Notes: generated from the sequence alone by a model not told the origin. DNA of 64,000 nt from an uncultured Prevotella sp. (GCA_944319915.1 CALUEY010000009.1:16322-80321), one strand, 5' to 3'. Counted from the first letter of the stretch, positions 9,401-16,790 are shown. Translations and numbers: made by a program.

Positions 9401-10873
9401 GGTCTTCGTGCCGTTCTTGCTGTAGTTGTTTATATATGTATAAACGGCATATTGGTCGGCTGTGCCGTTGGCCACGCCGATGTTTCCGCTTGTGATGGCG
9501 GTGCTGCCGTCTGAGCCGTCAGCATTGAGAACGTATATCGGGTACATGAAGCCGAAGCCGGTGTAGAGTTTCGGGGTCTTGCCGTCCTTGTTGAACTCTA
9601 CGGTGAGCCCGTCGATGATGTCGGTCTCTGATGCCGTCTCGGCAGAGAAGTCGTAGTAATACTCATCGGCGGTAACGCTGGGATAATAGGCCTGCCACTG
9701 GTTGCTTTTGCCGGGCAGGAGTACGCCTGAAGCCTTGAGCTTCCAGTTGGCAGAAAGGTCTGCTGACGTAAGGGCGGCAAAGTCGATGGCCTTGCTCAGC
9801 TCGTACTCCTTGGTGTTGTCGATGGTAGCGGTAGTAGAGGTGTAGCCCTCGGCGCTTGCCGTAATGACATACGTGCCGGCCTCGGTGGCGTTGATGGTTC
9901 CATCGAACTCAACGTCGGTGGCGGCAGTTCCGCCTGCGGTCGGTGTGAATGTGTAGGTGAGCTTGGCTGCCGGGTTGAGCAGCACGTCCTTGTTGTCGCA
10001 AGTCACCGAGTAAGTCTTTGTGAAACCTGCGCCCATTGCCGTTATCGTAACGGTGGGTGTGGCCAGAGACACCTCTGTGCCGGCCTCTACGGTGAACGTG
10101 AGCACGTCAGACTTCTGGTCGCCGTTGGTGCTTACCACGTAGTAGGTGGTGGTCTCCGTTACTTCCAGTTCAAGCGTGTTCTGGTTTGTCTCGGTGTAAG
10201 TGTCGCTGCCGTCGGTGTTGTAGGCAAGGTTTGCGCCGGTGAAAGTCACGGTGCGCTTTGTGCCGTTCACTGCGGTAATCTTGCCGGTGGGCTGAACCAC
10301 TACCGTGCCGGGGGCATAAACGGAGATGCTTTCTATGTATCCTTGAGATCTATTGCCGCAGAAGCCCACATAACCGTCAGCTGTCATTGTGCAAAAATAT
10401 GAATTGCCGTCTTCGCTTAATGCGTAGGTGAAATTGCCGTCAGGCTCGCCTTCTGCATTTGTAAGGGTCATCACATTGCTTGCGGTCTGTGTGCATTTGA
10501 ACACAACGATGTAACCCTCTTTCAGATTTGGTATTGCTGCAGAACGAGAGCCGTTGTATGACCACAGTCCTCCCTTTGATGAACGGATAGCCCATCCTTT
10601 AGTTCCTGTGCCTTGCAGGTATATCAAGCCAGACATTGCAGCGGGGTCTGTTACATCATACAGCTGTTGCTGCTTTCCATTGCCCGTTTCGTAGGCTGTG
10701 ATGTCTTCTGCAGTAGAAGCCAGCGTGATGCCCCTGTCTTCGGGATATGTGTTAGTTGTAAAGTCAAGTGTGCTTATCAACGTATATCCGCTCAAGTCAG
10801 GGTCGGCGGCCAGTACAGACTTTGGCAGCGCCAGAGTCACGATGGCCAGTAAAAAGGTAAATAATCTTTTCAT
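6443..10873 (-). CDS. Very large secreted protein with Por-type tail
   Basis: The ATG at 10873 gives 1476 residues with a signal peptide (MKRLFTFLLAIVTLALPKSVLA). No enzyme motif was recognised. Ig-like or chitobiase-C-like beta segments occupy roughly residues 190-350. Two related domains near 650-740 and 840-960 (NIGALKGIATG and NIAALRDMPGN starts, then IEDETGAIKL and VEDATGAVAI) resemble OB-fold-like repeats of Bacteroidetes exported proteins. A PEPEPEPEQ linker lies near residue 1040. The C-terminus (VYTINGVMVRKAG to GLYIVGGKKVVVK) matches a type IX sorting tail, so surface display or release is expected. A strong terminator follows. A 43-codon ORF ends one base before its start. Confidence 0.85.
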   Translation of the reverse strand: MKRLFTFLLAIVTLALPKSVLAADPDLSGYTLISTLDFTTNTYPEDRGITLASTAEDITAYETGNGKQQQLYDVTDPAAMSGLIYLQGTGTKGWAIRSSKGGLWSYNGSRSAAIPNLKEGYIVVFKCTQTASNVMTLTNAEGEPDGNFTYALSEDGNSYFCTMTADGYVGFCGNRSQGYIESISVYAPGTVVVQPTGKITAVNGTKRTVTFTGANLAYNTDGSDTYTETNQNTLELEVTETTTYYVVSTNGDQKSDVLTFTVEAGTEVSLATPTVTITAMGAGFTKTYSVTCDNKDVLLNPAAKLTYTFTPTAGGTAATDVEFDGTINATEAGTYVITASAEGYTSTTATIDNTKEYELSKAIDFAALTSADLSANWKLKASGVLLPGKSNQWQAYYPSVTADEYYYDFSAETASETDIIDGLTVEFNKDGKTPKLYTGFGFMYPIYVLNADGSDGSTAITSGNIGVANGTADQYAVYTYINNYSKNGTKTTVLPGDQQYALYRFSDMLTKVEIYSPKAAEPVEYAVGKLDFATIDTLSGSSIVKNTLMLEADEFTATFTGNVSYREFNGKKYIGIEAAGCNLVIKGKDGKRINRVVFTSSSNFSIKAQQGTLNGKIWTGDEEEVTFTNGAFDTEITGITVGDYVEPATDVENIGALKGIATGTNVNLKLNGAVVTFVKDNMAFIEDETGAIKLNNIGLSLTAGTALKGNLYATYTGGSIPSLGSNAQTATSKFTSEETTVTPTLATVQGLNGMMYTNRLIKLVGSMSVSGNWLMFGGTTIWIDDYFNVLPDEYEYPSEIGSLLAIGGSDGVTQEIYPVSAEDIIEPANVQPEKAANIAALRDMPGNIAVELTLTNAKVTVDETVAASGEDEGGEGGEPDPLADEGERTIIVEDATGAVAISADVADALSTVFTGSGIALNGSLTATLANTDGDISLSANDKTASSIVTSAAAEVMPTEMSVAESMVEENSLKLVKYAGAVISGDAATGYTVTQPEAQIPAQVAMVDKFQKLAEVPTEAVDLTGVIYYNVYVGNFEFWPLSYTEPEPEPEPEQVYKTFTKSEVFLPTAENVTAAVAEGWVEHGGNYTDNKKGTIDPATGETVEPQNFPGVGLKKGNAAKSFVTYVTGIDELTAYGVTGKSSDPRTLVVTATPTDGSEAVIGQATSEPNTAVVTLTLDPTKQYAVDYTGINATGEGADVALHGVKFTVTASEPQEYRKWDFTAWSQETKDNLEAEFQANGYTEAPAPEGTETGWRRYEKDGAEWTETDGLKDAGTIYWYGSYISEPTELKANGVTIAETKGLKFNNITKLNNTVAIAIDYPHALSDYDGGSYIWLNGTDLQFTIPTVMPGQKILMEVESHKDGNARGVSLSVNGTKVGEDATPSDGKQSYEWTIPTDLGTEPVDVLVSSTSGCHIYLIEVGDADLISVGINEVNADVKRADNNVYTINGVMVRKAGESLDGLAKGLYIVGGKKVVVK

Positions 10874-10874
10874 T

Positions 10875-11006
10875 CTATTCCCTTATTGATTGTGTTATGC
10901 GCCATTCGGCCTGTTTGCGCTTGTTGAATAATGTGATGGTTGTACGCTGCCACAGGCCGTTCAATCCTCCCAGTCTCAGTGGTAAGGATGGCAGCGTGGT
11001 GTTCAT
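10875..11006 (-). CDS. Possible 43-residue leader ORF upstream of the large secreted protein gene
   Basis: An ATG at 11006 is preceded by AAAGAGGAGA, an unusually good Shine-Dalgarno stretch for this phylum. It opens a 43-codon frame (starting MNTTLPSLPLRLGGLNGLWQ) whose TAG ends one base before the ATG of the 1476-residue protein. The product is basic and has no signal peptide or recognised domain. The tight junction suggests translational coupling or a regulatory leader peptide. It could also be a chance frame in a long 5' leader, since the nearest -7 box is about 280 bp upstream of this ATG. Confidence 0.4.
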   Translation of the reverse strand: MNTTLPSLPLRLGGLNGLWQRTTITLFNKRKQAEWRITQSIRE

Positions 11007-11287
11007 TCTCCTCTTTGTTTTGTTCTTGGTCTTTAGGATGGTTTTATTGTTTATGTTGTTTGTATGATTGTCGGCTTTCAGTCTGCTTGTTGCGGTAGGC
11101 TTTCAAGTCTGTTTAGTTTCCGCCGCGTTGCGGCGTTGTGTTGTCATTTAGTCAGAGTCGTTATTGGCGTTCTTACTGCTTTCAGTCGCCTAAGATACAT
11201 ATTTTTTATGAAAGGCAAAGGAAACACGCCGCACATTTAATGTTTTTTAAGTAACAAAATTTGTGGGCTGCTTGCCATAAGCAAGTG
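11007..11287. other. Long leader region without a recognised gene
   Basis: This stretch lies between the possible promoter at 11288-11295 and the small ORF. It contains a GCCGCGTTGCGGC hairpin-like segment near 11127 and T-rich tracts. No tRNA, known riboswitch or longer frame was recognised. Confidence 0.5.
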
Positions 11288-11295
11288 CAAAGTTA
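11288..11295 (-). promoter_or_regulatory. Possible -7 box for the leader ORF and large secreted protein
   Basis: CAAAGTTA reads TAACTTTG on the minus strand, a full TAnnTTTG match. It would give a transcript leader of roughly 400 nt before the large gene. No convincing -33 box was found. Confidence 0.4.
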
Positions 11296-11361
11296 CATTA
11301 TTTCTTAACCATATCTATATTTTCTCCCACGTTAAGTTTCACGTTCTCATCCACGTTTGCA

Positions 11362-11500
11362 CCCACGTTCTGGCGGGTTTGTAACCCGCCAGCATCCTGT
11401 TGCGGGTTTGCAACCCGCGCTGTGCTTTGTTTTCTTTGCTTCCCCGGGTCAGAGACCCGGCCACAGTCGCTGGCGGGTTACAAACCCGCCAGAACGTGGG
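11362..11500 (-). repeat. Full-length 139-bp four-hairpin element beside the RAYT gene, copy 3
   Basis: Read on the minus strand, it has the same order as the copies at 4798 and 5495: end CCCACGTT, hairpin CTGGCGGGTT/AACCCGCCAG, hairpin CCGGGTC/GACCCGG, AAAG-rich spacer, hairpin GCGGGTT/AACCCGC, fourth hairpin, end AACGTGGG. The fourth hairpin has arms CTGGCGGGTT/AACCCGCCAG instead of CAGGCTGGTT/AACCAGCCTG, so both arms differ in a paired way. Length is again exactly 139 bp. The 12-bp-period satellites extend on both sides (about 11325-11361 and 11501-11578). Confidence 0.88.
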
Positions 11501-11588
11501 TGAGAACGTGTGTGAGAACGTGGGAGAAGACGTGGGAGATGGCGTGAAACTTAACGTGTGTGAGAACGTGGGAGTTGCTACGTCCTGA

Positions 11589-11628
11589 CGTGTTTGCATC
11601 CACGGAAGCTTCCGCGGATGCAAACACG
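11589..11628. repeat. Long hairpin next to the RAYT stop codon
   Basis: CGTGTTTGCATCC at 11589-11601 pairs with GGATGCAAACACG at 11616-11628, and the centre is the perfect palindrome CGGAAGCTTCCG. This gives a nearly continuous stem of about 19 bp. It could be the transposase gene terminator or a structure recognised by the transposase. Confidence 0.75.
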
Positions 11629-11706
11629 TTTATACCCACGTTTTGGCGAGGTTGCACCCACGTTCCTCTGCAACGTGTGAATCTGCCGCACGTGAGAGAG
11701 AGTCTT

Positions 11707-12243
11707 TCACGTGATGATGGTGACGTCCAACAGCCCTTTGCCTCCTGCGTAGTCGATGGCAGAGCTGTAGAGATAGTGTTCTGGTTGTGCCACTATGGCT
11801 TGTTTTACGGGGTTGTTGTGGATGTAGTTCAGTTTTTGCAGGTAAAAGTCACGTGAATGCAACAGTTCGGGGTGGTAGCCCTGCTGCCATAGGCAGAAGC
11901 TTCCGGGTTCCTTGCGGTTCGCTCCGGCAAAGCCGAATCTGCGGAGCATCCATTCGCTGCGGCTCTCTTGTTGGTTGTTGGCAATTTCGGTAAGCAGTCT
12001 CTTTGCGGTGAACTTCTTGAAGTCGCGCATGATGTCGGCCAAGGTGCAGTTTTGCGTTGCGCTTGCGATTATGTGCAGGTGGTTCGTCATGAGAACCCAT
12101 GCATACACTTTCAATCCTTTGTTGCGTTGGCAGTATCTGAGTGAGTCAACCACGATGTCCTTGTATGCTGGTCTTGTGAAAACATCAATCCAGTCGGTGA
12201 CTGTCGTAGTGATGAAATATGTTTCGTCTGTGATTATGTGCAT
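11707..12243 (-). CDS. REP-associated tyrosine transposase (RAYT, Y1_Tnp/HUH family)
   Basis: The 178-residue protein has the HUH metal-binding motif H55-L-H57 in VLMTNHLHII. It also has the family-typical segment KLNYIHNNPVK with candidate nucleophile Y140, near the end as in IS200/IS605-like single-strand transposases of the RAYT branch. These enzymes cut at the foot of hairpins in single-stranded DNA and are linked to REP/REPIN elements rather than moving themselves as an IS. Here four-hairpin elements lie on both sides of the gene (11362-11500 and 12335-12391), and no IS ends of its own were seen. The frame is complete and both motifs are intact, so the protein is probably functional. Confidence 0.9.
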   Translation of the reverse strand: MHIITDETYFITTTVTDWIDVFTRPAYKDIVVDSLRYCQRNKGLKVYAWVLMTNHLHIIASATQNCTLADIMRDFKKFTAKRLLTEIANNQQESRSEWMLRRFGFAGANRKEPGSFCLWQQGYHPELLHSRDFYLQKLNYIHNNPVKQAIVAQPEHYLYSSAIDYAGGKGLLDVTIIT

Positions 12244-12334
12244 AGTGCCTTATGCTTAATAATAATGATGTTTGTATTATGTTGTTCTCCATCAGCTCAC
12301 AGGCTTAGGCGTTAGCTTGGCTTTTGTATTCTTC

Positions 12335-12391
12335 CCGGGTCGGAGACCCGGCCACAGTGGCTGGCGGGTTGCAAGCCCGCCAGAACGTGGG
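12335..12391 (-). repeat. Left-half hairpin element upstream of the RAYT gene
   Basis: Read on the minus strand it has end CCCACGTT, a hairpin with arms CTGGCGGG/CCCGCCAG (12361-12383) and a hairpin CCGGGTC/GACCCGG (12335-12351). This is the left half of the 139-bp unit. From 12386 the plus strand continues into 12-bp-period repeats (GTGGGAGAGAGC, GTGTGAGTTGTC and variants) to about 12433. Confidence 0.85.
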
Positions 12392-12459
12392 AGAGAGCGT
12401 GTGAGTTGTCGTGTGGGCTTTCGTGTGAGTTAACTTTCTTAATCCTTAATTCTTAACTC

Positions 12460-14259
12460 TTAATTTTTAGTTCCCAGCGGGCTGCAGACTTCGGCGAGCC
12501 ATGCCCGCTCATCGTGGGAGAGGAGAGGTGCGAGGCTGCTGAATACCGTGGCGTGGTAAGAGTTGAGCCAGGCAAGCTCGTCGGCGGTGAGCATGGAGGC
12601 GATGATTGGAGCCTTGTCGATGGGGCAGAGCGTGAGCGGCTCGAAGGCCAGGAAGCGGCCAAACTCGGTCTCCGAGTGCGGAACAATGAGCAGGGTGTTC
12701 TCGGTGCGCACGCCGAAGCGGCCTTCAAGATATATTCCCGGCTCGTCGGTCACGGTCATGCCGGGCAGCAGCGGCGCGGGGCGCCACTCCATGCGTATCT
12801 GGTGAGGCCCCTCGTGAACGTTGAGGAACGAGCCCACGCCGTGGCCCGTGCCGTGCAGGTAGTTAAGACCCTCGCGCCACAGCGGTTCGCGGGCCAGCGC
12901 GTCGACCTGCGTGCCGCTGGCCCCGCAGGGGAACACGGCGCGCTCCAGGGCTATGTGGGCCTTGAGCACGAGCGTATAGACGCGCCGCTCCTCGTCGCTC
13001 ACGGGGCCGAGGGCGATGGTGCGGGTGATGTCGGTGGTGCCGTCGAGATACTGTCCGCCGGTGTCCACGAGCAGCAGCCCCTCGGGTTTCAGTGGCGCGT
13101 TGGTGGCAGGCGACGGCTCATAGTGAACTATGGCGGCGTGGTCGGCGTAGGCGGCAATGGTGTCGAACGAGGGGCCTCGGTACAGTTCCTGCCCGGCGCG
13201 CAGGCTCTCTATCATGGCCGCCGCGCTCATTTCCGTCTGCCCGCCCCGCTCCACGGCAGGCCGCAGCCAGCGCATGAAGCGCACCATGGCCACACCGTCG
13301 CGCAGCATGGCGCGGCGGAAGCCCTCAATCTCCGTCGTGTTCTTCACCGCCTTCATGGCCTCCACCGGCGACGGTGCGTCTACAACCTCGGCCCGCCGCA
13401 CACATTTATATAATGTATGGCAGGTAGTGGCGGAATCCATCAGTATGTTGTATTCGGAGTAAGATGTGAGCGCCGAGGCGATGGCGGAGTAAGGCGCGCA
13501 GTCTACGCCTATGCCTTTGAGGTAAGCCTGCACCCCGGGGCGGAGCTTGGCGGGGTTGGCAAAGAGCGTGGTGCGGCGCCCCTCCAGCAGCAGGTAGGCA
13601 AGGAACACAGGGTTGCAGTGTACGTCGGAGCCTCGCAGGTTGAGCGTCCAGGCGATGTCGTCGAGCGACGACATGAGCATCCCGCCCGCGCGCATGGCCT
13701 TGAGCCGCTCGCGTATGCGCCTTAGCTTCGATGCAGCAGGCTCGCCGGCAAGCTCCTCGGGGTAGACCTCTATGGGCGCCGTGGGCAGCGGCGGGCGGTC
13801 GGCCCAGATACGGTCGAGCACGTCGAGGTTGGTGCGCAGGGTGATGCCGCCCTGGCGGTGCAGCCCGGCGGCAAGGGCCTCCACATAGGCCGCAGGGGCG
13901 GACATACCGTCGATGGCAGCCTCTGTGCCTCCCGTGGCAGCCAGCTTGCGCCCTATCCATTCGCCCACGGTGGGCGTGCCGCCGATGCCCTGGCGCATGA
14001 GGGCGAACTCAGTGCCGCGCAGGGCCTCGGCGGCGGCGATGAAGTAGCGCGAGTCGGTCCACAGGGCGGCGGCATCCATGGTTACCACCGCCGTGCCGGC
14101 CGAGCCATCGAAGCCGCTTATCCACTCGCGCCCCTTCCAGTGGTCGGGTACGTACTCCCCGCAGTGGGGGTCGGTGCTTGGCAAGATGAACGCATCTATG
14201 CGCTCGCGCCTCATTTCCTCGCGCAGCGAGTCAAGGCGTTGCTGAATGTAGTCTTTCAT
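12460..14259 (-). CDS. pepP: Xaa-Pro aminopeptidase (M24B, aminopeptidase P family)
   Basis: Removes the N-terminal residue from peptides with proline in second place; cytosolic and metal-dependent. The start at 14259 (MKDYIQQ) is preferred over a frame extending 17 codons upstream, giving 599 residues, usual for the long three-domain form. Two creatinase-like N-terminal domains occupy about residues 1-310, and the pita-bread catalytic domain follows. The five metal ligands are visible: D399, D410 (in TTDITRT), H473 (in GTGHGVG), E506 (in DEPGIY) and E520 (in VRTEN). It stands alone between the RAYT region and the divergently transcribed mdh. Confidence 0.93.
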   Translation of the reverse strand: MKDYIQQRLDSLREEMRRERIDAFILPSTDPHCGEYVPDHWKGREWISGFDGSAGTAVVTMDAAALWTDSRYFIAAAEALRGTEFALMRQGIGGTPTVGEWIGRKLAATGGTEAAIDGMSAPAAYVEALAAGLHRQGGITLRTNLDVLDRIWADRPPLPTAPIEVYPEELAGEPAASKLRRIRERLKAMRAGGMLMSSLDDIAWTLNLRGSDVHCNPVFLAYLLLEGRRTTLFANPAKLRPGVQAYLKGIGVDCAPYSAIASALTSYSEYNILMDSATTCHTLYKCVRRAEVVDAPSPVEAMKAVKNTTEIEGFRRAMLRDGVAMVRFMRWLRPAVERGGQTEMSAAAMIESLRAGQELYRGPSFDTIAAYADHAAIVHYEPSPATNAPLKPEGLLLVDTGGQYLDGTTDITRTIALGPVSDEERRVYTLVLKAHIALERAVFPCGASGTQVDALAREPLWREGLNYLHGTGHGVGSFLNVHEGPHQIRMEWRPAPLLPGMTVTDEPGIYLEGRFGVRTENTLLIVPHSETEFGRFLAFEPLTLCPIDKAPIIASMLTADELAWLNSYHATVFSSLAPLLSHDERAWLAEVCSPLGTKN

Positions 14260-14379
14260 CGTGGTGATTTGTAAGTTGTACTTTACAAAGGTATTGCATT
14301 TCTTATTCAAAGCCGCCGCATTTCAGAATAAATAACAATTTAAAGCACCCGTATGCGCGCGCCATACGCTTTTTTTTCT

Positions 14380-14387
14380 TAACTTTG
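14380..14387 (+). promoter_or_regulatory. -7 box of the mdh promoter
   Basis: TAACTTTG matches TAnnTTTG, 52 bp before the mdh ATG and just after a run of T. No clear -33 box was found. Confidence 0.6.
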
Positions 14388-14438
14388 CCGTGGATTTGAG
14401 TAATCAGGAACGTTTAATCATTTATATAGATAAGGATT

Positions 14439-15431
14439 ATGGCATTTTTAACTAACGAAAAACTGACAATCGTCGGCGCAGCCGGCATGATTGGCTCCAA
14501 CATGGTTCAGACCGCACTTACCATGGGCCTGACGAACGATATCTGTCTCTACGATGTGTTCTCACCCGAAGGCGTTGCCGAGGAGATGCGCCAGAGCGGC
14601 TTCGGCGACGTGAAGATCACCGCTACCACCGACCCTAAGGAGGCATTCACCAACGCCAAGTACATCATATCTTCAGGCGGCGCTCCCCGCAAGGCCGGCA
14701 TGACCCGCGAGGACCTGCTCAAGGGCAACTGCGAGATAGCCGAGGGCCTGGGCAAGAACATCAAGGAGTACTGCCCCGACGTGAAGCACGTGGTGATAAT
14801 CTTCAACCCGGCCGACCTCACCGGGCTTGTAACGCTGCTCTATTCGGGCCTGAAACCTTCGCAGGTGACCACGCTGGCCGCCCTCGACTCTACGCGCCTG
14901 CAGAGCGCGCTGGCCAAGAAGTTTGGCGTGATGCAGAGCGAGGTGAAGGGCTGCGCCACTTACGGCGGCCACGGCGAGCAGATGGCTGTGTTCGGCTCTC
15001 ACGTCACCATCGACGGCCGCAAGCTCACCGACATCATAGGCACCGACGAGTTCCCCGAGGCTGAGTGGGAGCAGATGAAGAAGGATGTGACCCAGGGCGG
15101 AGCCAAGATCATAGAGCTGCGCGGACGCTCCTCGTTCCAGAGCCCGGCTTACCTGTCGGTGGAGATGATTCGCTCGGTGATGGGCGGCGAGCCGTTCAAG
15201 TATCCTGTGGGAACATACGTGAGCACCGACAAGTACAACCACATCATGATGGCCATGGCCACCACGCTCGACACCACCGGCGCACACTACGAGGTGCCGC
15301 AGGGAACCGCCGAGGAGAACGCCAAGCTCGACGCAAGCTATGAGCACCTGTGCAAGATGCGCGACGAGCTGGTGACGCTCAACATAGTGCCGCCAATCTC
15401 GGAGTGGAGCAAGGTGAACCCCAACCTGTAA
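14439..15431 (+). CDS. mdh: Malate dehydrogenase, NAD-dependent
   Basis: Interconverts malate and oxaloacetate; in anaerobic Bacteroidales it feeds the reductive branch to fumarate and succinate. The 330 residues carry the nucleotide-binding loop GAAGMIG (13-19) and D39 at the end of the second strand, which favours NAD. The mobile-loop arginines are in APRKAGMTR (about 83-90), followed by N123, D150 and R153 (LDSTRL) and catalytic H178 (in GGHGEQ). The gene is monocistronic, with its own -7 box and a perfect terminator downstream. Confidence 0.95.
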   Translation: MAFLTNEKLTIVGAAGMIGSNMVQTALTMGLTNDICLYDVFSPEGVAEEMRQSGFGDVKITATTDPKEAFTNAKYIISSGGAPRKAGMTREDLLKGNCEIAEGLGKNIKEYCPDVKHVVIIFNPADLTGLVTLLYSGLKPSQVTTLAALDSTRLQSALAKKFGVMQSEVKGCATYGGHGEQMAVFGSHVTIDGRKLTDIIGTDEFPEAEWEQMKKDVTQGGAKIIELRGRSSFQSPAYLSVEMIRSVMGGEPFKYPVGTYVSTDKYNHIMMAMATTLDTTGAHYEVPQGTAEENAKLDASYEHLCKMRDELVTLNIVPPISEWSKVNPNL

Positions 15432-15447
15432 TAAGGCATAACGTAAT

Positions 15448-15497
15448 AATAAAGCAAATCCCCCGCGCAGCGAGCTGTGCGGGGGATTTGCTTTATT
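15448..15497. terminator. Bidirectional terminator between mdh and the convergent thioesterase gene
   Basis: A perfect 19-bp inverted repeat (15448-15466 with 15479-15497) has a GC-rich core CCCCCGC/GCGGGGG and A/T-rich outer arms ending in ATAAAG and CTTTAT. It can therefore end transcripts from both sides. Confidence 0.92.
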
Positions 15498-15530
15498 GTC
15501 AGGGAGCGAATGGTGACGGGGCGCGACGGC

Positions 15531-15905
15531 CTATTTCAACTTGGCGAGGAAGCGCTCGCGGTCTACGATGAAGCGCAGGTGGGTGCCTTCGCCTATCACC
15601 TTGTCGCCCTCGGTGGCTATGACGTTGAAGAAGAGCTTGCGCCCGTCAATCTTTTCGAGCGTGGCCCGGGCGCTCACCACGGCACCCACCGGCGACGGCG
15701 CAAGGTGGGAGGAGGATATATGCCCGCCCACGGTGGTGCTGCCTTCGGGCAACTCGGCGGCCACGGCGAGCATGGCGGCGTTCTCCATGAGGGCGAGCAA
15801 GGCAGGGGTGGCGAGCACCGGCATGTCGCCGCTGCCCCTGGCGATGGCAGTGTCGCTGTCGCTGACAGTGAGGCTGCTTGTGTGTGACAGTCCTGTTTCT
15901 AACAT
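15531..15905 (-). CDS. FlK-like hotdog-fold acyl-CoA thioesterase
   Basis: The start at 15905 (MLETGLSH) gives 124 residues, the usual size; an upstream in-frame extension is rejected. The sequence keeps the triad spacing of fluoroacetyl-CoA thioesterase FlK: T33 (in LATPALLALMENAA), E41, and H67 26 residues later. Family members hydrolyse small acyl-CoAs. The true substrate cannot be read from sequence, and most Bacteroidetes homologues are uncharacterised. It converges on mdh and shares its terminator. Confidence 0.82.
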   Translation of the reverse strand: MLETGLSHTSSLTVSDSDTAIARGSGDMPVLATPALLALMENAAMLAVAAELPEGSTTVGGHISSSHLAPSPVGAVVSARATLEKIDGRKLFFNVIATEGDKVIGEGTHLRFIVDRERFLAKLK

Positions 15906-16000
15906 AATAATTATAGTGATTGTTTTATAACCAAACCCAAAATTACTCAATTATCGGCAAATGCAAGAAACAAAGCGGCGATGTTTTGCGGAAAATAAAC

Positions 16001-16008
16001 TAATTTTG
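16001..16008 (+). promoter_or_regulatory. -7 box upstream of the gamma-carbonic anhydrase gene
   Basis: TAATTTTG matches TAnnTTTG, 33 bp before the ATG. A TTTG at 15985 is too close to act as a normal -33 box. Confidence 0.55.
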
Positions 16009-16040
16009 CAAATGCAAACAATAAGAAAGCAACAAGCATC

Positions 16041-16562
16041 ATGGCATTGATAAAAACCATCAACGGCCTGAACCCGAAGTGGGGCAGGGACTGCTATTTC
16101 AGCGAGAACGCCACGATAGTGGGCGAGGTGACAATGGGCGACGAGTGCTCCGTTTGGTTCAACGCAGTGGTCAGGGGCGACGTGGCTCCGATAACCATGG
16201 GCCACCGCACCAACGTGCAGGACGGCGCCTGCATACACGTGACCAACACCACCGGTCCCACCGTGATAGGCAACGACGTGACCATTGGCCACAACGCCAC
16301 AGTGCATGCCTGCACCATCCGCGACGGCGCCCTCATAGGCATGGGGGCCACGCTGCTCGACGGTTGCGAGGTGGGGCAGGGGGCTGTGGTGGCCGCAGGC
16401 GCACTTGTGCTGCAGAACACCAAGATAGGGCCGCACGAGCTGTGGGGCGGTGTGCCTGCCAAGTTCATAAAGATGGCGCGCGAGGGCCAGGCCGAGAGCT
16501 TTGCCGCACACTATGTGGAATACTCACGCTGGTATAGGGAAGAGCAGGAAGGCAAAAATTAG
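16041..16562 (+). CDS. Gamma-carbonic anhydrase family hexapeptide-repeat protein
   Basis: The 173-residue protein folds as a left-handed beta-helix, seen as repeated [IV]G-x-x-[ATV] hexapeptides (IGNDVTIGHNATVHACTI and onward). R46, Q60, H66, H84 and H89 match the structural and zinc-ligand residues of gamma-class carbonic anhydrases (Cam/YrdA/PaaY group). Many YrdA-type members have weak or no hydratase activity, so the reaction is likely but not certain. The C-terminus ends in a short helix rich in E, R and W. It is a single gene with its own -7 box. Confidence 0.85.
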   Translation: MALIKTINGLNPKWGRDCYFSENATIVGEVTMGDECSVWFNAVVRGDVAPITMGHRTNVQDGACIHVTNTTGPTVIGNDVTIGHNATVHACTIRDGALIGMGATLLDGCEVGQGAVVAAGALVLQNTKIGPHELWGGVPAKFIKMAREGQAESFAAHYVEYSRWYREEQEGKN

Positions 16563-16758
16563 GAATAATGAAGAAGTAATAATGAAGAAAATATGCGTTG
16601 GGGAGAGCGTTGTGGATGAAAACGGGCTACGCAGGCCCTTGGCGTGGCTGGCATTTGTCCCCTAACTCCTTCTAACTCCTTATGCATTAGCTTCATGGCA
16701 GGTTTTGGCCTTCTAAGAGGCAATCAGCCAAATAAAATTGAAAAAAAACTGATAAAAA
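16563..16758. other. Intergenic stretch between the carbonic anhydrase gene and the rpsU promoter
   Basis: No gene or known RNA was recognised. It holds a short repeat (TAACTCCTTC, TAACTCCTTA) near 16665-16682 and weak inverted repeats. Confidence 0.5.
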
Positions 16759-16790
16759 GTTGGTGCATTGACAAATAAGCAGTAATTTTG
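16759..16790 (+). promoter_or_regulatory. rpsU promoter
   Basis: The -33 element GTTG (16759-16762) and the -7 box TAATTTTG (16783-16790) are separated by 20 bp. This is the Bacteroidetes primary sigma pattern. The leader is about 75 nt. Confidence 0.7.

Noticed and set aside
11362-12391. Classical IS200/IS605 insertion sequence
   Set aside because: The transposase belongs to the RAYT branch by its motifs, and the flanking hairpins recur away from the gene as separate elements. No single left and right end pair that would move the gene is evident.
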